This document shows, one piece after another, positions 45,370-48,078 of a stretch of 48,078 bases of DNA (position 1 is its first letter; the number at the start of each line of letters is the position of its first letter). The stretch spans positions 1 to 48,078 of the forward strand of contig NZ_RXHQ01000020.1 in the NCBI RefSeq assembly GCF_004138105.1, written 5' to 3'. This DNA is from Xylanivirga thermophila. Its GTDB lineage: Bacteria > Bacillota > Clostridia > Caldicoprobacterales > Xylanivirgaceae. The notes under the pieces are model-generated. The model searched no databases, was not told where the DNA came from, and worked only from the letters and a program-made list of their open reading frames with translations. The translations under genes were made by a program, and so were the position numbers.

Positions 45370-45609
45370 TAAAGCATGGTTATATGTGCAATGCTTGGCC
45401 TTGTAGGTAGAAACTACATACAACGGAACACATTGGCGGCTTAAAATATGGCGGGGTAAGAGGAGTCGCAAACTTGATAGTTTGTGAAAGGGGTGGTGAT
45501 TACAAAGAGGCTGAGGCACACAAAGCCTATTTGGTAATTCAAAGGAAGAGTTCCAATCTATATGCACAATCAATTAAACTACAAACTACTAAAAAAGGAG
45601 TGAATTTAC
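45370..45609 (+). promoter_or_regulatory. Long structured 5' leader of the S-layer-like mRNA
   Basis: About 240 nt without a reading frame. Several hairpins can be drawn: TTGTAGGTAG-AAA-CTACATACAA (45401-45423), CGCAAACT-TGAT-AGTTTGTG (45467-45486), and AGGCT...AGCCT nested in GATTAC...GTAATTC (about 45498-45540). It does not match the riboswitch consensus sequences I know. It could stabilise the mRNA, as leaders of other S-layer genes do, or be a regulatory RNA. Confidence 0.5.
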
Positions 45610-47976
45610 TTGGTTAACAAGAAACGCGTTTCCAAAGTGTTAGTATTCGTGCTTTTGATAGGCACATTATTGAGCAGTGTAGCATTTGCTGCTGACACCA
45701 AAGATTATGTTATCGACAAGGATATCAAGATTTCAACTAAAGCACATATCCAGTCATTTGGTGATAGAGAATTTGAAACCGATGACAAGGGTGTTTTAGA
45801 ATTCGGTACTACCGGTAAAGCAAAGAGGCTAGAAGAATTTGCACTTAAATTAGAAGGTGCTCCTAAAGATATGGCTATCGAGTATAGAGTTCATGGTCAA
45901 TCTTATGGTGATATGCCTGCTGAGGCTGACAAGTGGATAAGAGGCGACAAAGAAATTGGCAGCAGAGGTAAAGCTAAGAGAATCGAAGGTATTCAGATTC
46001 GTTTAGTTAATACCGAGACTGGTAAAGCATACGAAGGTTACTCAGTAGAGTATCAGGTTCATATGCAATCCTTCGGTTGGGGTGTTAACAAGACTGATAA
46101 AGGTGACGTTTGGGCAAAAGACGGTGAGTTCGCAGGAACAAAAGGTCTATCAAAACGTCTAGAAGCTGTTCGTGTAAGAATTAAGAAGGAAGACGAACTA
46201 AAAGTTAAGTCAGTAAGTGCTATTACCTCTAAAAGCTTAAAAGTAGAATTTAACCGTGCTATTGATACAGAAGGAGTTACTTTCTCTGTAAAACGTGGCT
46301 CTGCGGTAGTTGTTTTAGATGTTACATTTAGTGAAGATAAAAAATCAGCTATACTTTCATCACCAACTCCACTAGTTGCTGGTGAATACACAGTTGTTGT
46401 AAATGGTGGGAAATTTGAAGAAGGTTCTAATTCTGCAACTGTAAAAGTTGAAGCAGAAAAAGAAACTTCATTAACAATCTTAACTGAGTCAGTTCAAAAA
46501 GTCGCTGATGCTAAAGTAGCGTTCGAAGTTAGAAACCAATATGGTGAAGTAATGAATGTAGTATCTAGTAACGTAGTCGCTACTGGTTATGACAAAACTG
46601 CTAAAGATTCAACTAACACTGCTGGACCTGTAACATTTAGCCCTGTCGCTGGTAAGACTCAATTCCAAGCTGACTTAACTGGTGCTTCAATTGGTGTTGG
46701 CGATGAAATCCTATTAACTCTTTCTTACAAAGGATTAACAGCTACTAAAACATTGAAAGTTGAAGAAGCTTCTGCTTTATCAACTTTACAATTGGCAGCT
46801 CCTTCACCACTACAAGGTAAACAACGTATAACTGTTGGTGAAACAATTGAGTTACCATACACAGCTAAAGACCAATATGGTGTAGACGTAAAATTACCTG
46901 CTACAGCTGCTAACGCTGATAGTGTCGATAACCAAGAAAGAATTGGTGACTATTTATTTACATCTTCAAATCCATCAGTAGTTGACGTTGATTCAATTAC
47001 AATTGACTCTGAAGGAAAAGCATCATTCGTTGCTGCTGGATCAGGTACAACAAAAATCACTGCAGTTAACGTGAAAACAGGTGACGTTACGTCTGTTGAT
47101 GTACAAGTTTCTGCTCCTGCAACTGAGGATTCAATCGTATTAACGGCTCCTACAAAACTAGTTGCTGCTGGTGAAAAAGTAAAAGTTCCATTTGTTGTAT
47201 ATGACCAATTTGGCGGAACAATTTCTACAGCAAACTTAAATACATCAAATATTACTTTAGCTTCTAGTAACACTAGTGTTGCAACTGTAGCTTGGAACGG
47301 AAAAGAGATTGAAATTACTGGCGTTGGTGCAGGAACTGCTGAGATTACTGCAACTATCGGTACAAAGGTAGCTAAATTCTCTATCGATATTCAAGAAGCT
47401 GCTCGTCCAGCAAAAATTACAGGAGTTAAAGATTTAGCTACTGTATTAACTGAAGGTTCAGTTTCAACAATCGACCCTTCTAAAGTAGTTGTAAAAGACC
47501 AATATGGTCGTGATTATAAATTAAAAAATAATGAAGGTATTGCTGTTTATGTAAAAGATGGCTCTGAAACTTCAGTAGATGTTCAACATACTGTTGGTGA
47601 CGTAGCTGGTACTGCTCTTGCATCTGCTGGTGTAGTTACTGCTGATGGCACTACAAGTACTGTAACTCTTACTGGTAAGGCAACTGCTGGTACTGAAACT
47701 GTTGTTTTACAGCTTGTTTCTAATACAGGAGATGTATCAAATACTGCTATTGCTGGTGGCTCTTTTGAAGTACAAGTAACTACTAAAGCTCAAGCTGATG
47801 TCACTTCTTATGAAATTAAAGAAATTCCAACTTTATTTGCAGTAGGTGGTACTGATTATACTAGCAGCTATGCAAAAGCTATTGAAGTAGTTGCTAAAGA
47901 TGCTTCTGGTAATGTTGTAGCTCTTCCTGCTTCAGCAGTTAAATCTGTAACGTTACTACTCAGGCATTCCCATTGA
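45610..47976 (+). CDS. S-layer-like surface protein with three ChW repeats and Ig-like modules, 3' end disrupted
   Basis: A 788-residue secreted protein. Signal peptide ends AFA before A28. Three clostridial hydrophobic (ChW) repeats follow at about 41-81, 91-132 and 147-191, each with H-x-QS-[FY]-G ... G-[TS]-x-G-x-[AS]-KR-[LI]-E; these likely hold the protein on the cell surface. From about 200 on it is rich in A, V, T, S and G, with about five Ig-like modules marked by recurring DQYG motifs (near 309, 420, 531, 629 and, as DASG, 763). The start is TTG with AAGGAG ten bases upstream. After SAVKSVT the frame runs into unrelated codons (LLLRHSH, stop), so the natural C-terminus is missing. 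Likely acceptor of the glycan made by the upstream operon; this is inferred. Confidence 0.85.
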   Translation: MVNKKRVSKVLVFVLLIGTLLSSVAFAADTKDYVIDKDIKISTKAHIQSFGDREFETDDKGVLEFGTTGKAKRLEEFALKLEGAPKDMAIEYRVHGQSYGDMPAEADKWIRGDKEIGSRGKAKRIEGIQIRLVNTETGKAYEGYSVEYQVHMQSFGWGVNKTDKGDVWAKDGEFAGTKGLSKRLEAVRVRIKKEDELKVKSVSAITSKSLKVEFNRAIDTEGVTFSVKRGSAVVVLDVTFSEDKKSAILSSPTPLVAGEYTVVVNGGKFEEGSNSATVKVEAEKETSLTILTESVQKVADAKVAFEVRNQYGEVMNVVSSNVVATGYDKTAKDSTNTAGPVTFSPVAGKTQFQADLTGASIGVGDEILLTLSYKGLTATKTLKVEEASALSTLQLAAPSPLQGKQRITVGETIELPYTAKDQYGVDVKLPATAANADSVDNQERIGDYLFTSSNPSVVDVDSITIDSEGKASFVAAGSGTTKITAVNVKTGDVTSVDVQVSAPATEDSIVLTAPTKLVAAGEKVKVPFVVYDQFGGTISTANLNTSNITLASSNTSVATVAWNGKEIEITGVGAGTAEITATIGTKVAKFSIDIQEAARPAKITGVKDLATVLTEGSVSTIDPSKVVVKDQYGRDYKLKNNEGIAVYVKDGSETSVDVQHTVGDVAGTALASAGVVTADGTTSTVTLTGKATAGTETVVLQLVSNTGDVSNTAIAGGSFEVQVTTKAQADVTSYEIKEIPTLFAVGGTDYTSSYAKAIEVVAKDASGNVVALPASAVKSVTLLLRHSH

Positions 47977-48076
47977 AGTCGCCCTGTGCTAATATGTAAC
48001 CATGATCATTGACCTTCATATTATTAAAAAAGAGTAACTTTAATAAAGGGATATCGCCGATATCCCTCACTTCTAA
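47960..48076 (-). CDS. Partial reading frame at the window edge, unknown
   Basis: On the minus strand a frame is open from the window end through 38 codons to a TGA at 47960-47962, encoding a protein-like end (...DIPLLKLLFFNN, then MKVNDHGYILAQGDFNGNA). It converges on and overlaps the broken end of the S-layer-like gene by 17 bp. A perfect hairpin GGGATATC-GCC-GATATCCC lies within it (48046-48064 region). It may be the end of an inserted gene or mobile element, or chance. I do not recognise the family. Confidence 0.3.
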   Translation of the reverse strand, partial: LEVRDIGDIPLLKLLFFNNMKVNDHGYILAQGDFNGNA

Positions 48077-48078
48077 CA

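Noticed and set aside
45461-45540. Possible cyclic di-GMP (GEMM) riboswitch, because of ACACAAAGCC in the S-layer leader
   Set aside because: The second conserved block and the receptor helix of the GEMM consensus are absent, so I left it as an unassigned structured leader.

Overview
The window looks like an AT-rich chromosomal segment from a Gram-positive Firmicute, probably an anaerobic, plant-polysaccharide-using Clostridia member. The signs are a 5S rRNA of Firmicute type, AUA/AGG-rich codon use, a yaaO-tmk / darA-yaaR-holB-ricT core block, a clostridial 2[4Fe-4S] ferredoxin, an S-box riboswitch, strong GGAGG ribosome sites, and ChW cell-surface repeats. The species cannot be named from the sequence alone.

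Layout. (1) 1-243: end of an rRNA operon (23S-5S spacer, 5S, terminator). (2) 258-7136: a YesM/YesN-type two-component pair on the minus strand, divergent from a LplB/LplC/LipO-type sugar or oligosaccharide ABC importer; the first permease has lost its in-frame C-terminus. (3) 7205-10809: acetyl-xylan-esterase-like hydrolase, small membrane protein, Orn/Lys/Arg decarboxylase (yaaO) and thymidylate kinase. (4) 10880-20820: about 10 kb lying between tmk and darA, which are neighbours in Bacillus: an IscU-like scaffold with a GGGtGRT protein, a TIM-barrel sugar isomerase-like protein, a ROK repressor divergent from xylB-xylA, and an S-box-controlled metNIQ methionine importer. (5) 20952-23660: darA-yaaR-holB-ricT, then a small ferredoxin. 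(6) 24082-45157: a nearly uninterrupted plus-strand glycan operon: six clear GT4 glycosyltransferases plus one divergent GT4-like enzyme, a WbaP-type initiating transferase, a Wzm/Wzt ABC exporter with carbohydrate-binding tail, a methyltransferase, a GT-C membrane enzyme with a DPM1-like polyprenyl-phosphate sugar synthase and a flippase-like protein, a DUF3048 lipoprotein, and gmd-rmd-manC for GDP-D-rhamnose. (7) 45336-47976: a strong promoter, a leader of about 240 nt, and a secreted S-layer-like protein (three ChW repeats plus Ig-like modules) whose 3' end is cut off at a junction near 47950.

How it fits together. Regions 2-4 suggest xylan/xylose catabolism: uptake, deacetylation, XylA/XylB and a repressor with a readable operator. 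Regions 6-7 together resemble an S-layer glycosylation locus: GDP-D-rhamnose supply, assembly on undecaprenyl phosphate, methyl capping, ABC export, and a likely acceptor surface protein next door. The most unusual items are: an apparent AUA start with an ideal Shine-Dalgarno, a 52-residue membrane protein nested between two glycan genes, three direct repeats at exactly 28-bp steps in the xyl divergent promoter, an S-box leader with two terminators and a mutually exclusive middle hairpin, the long structured S-layer leader, and the broken S-layer 3' end.
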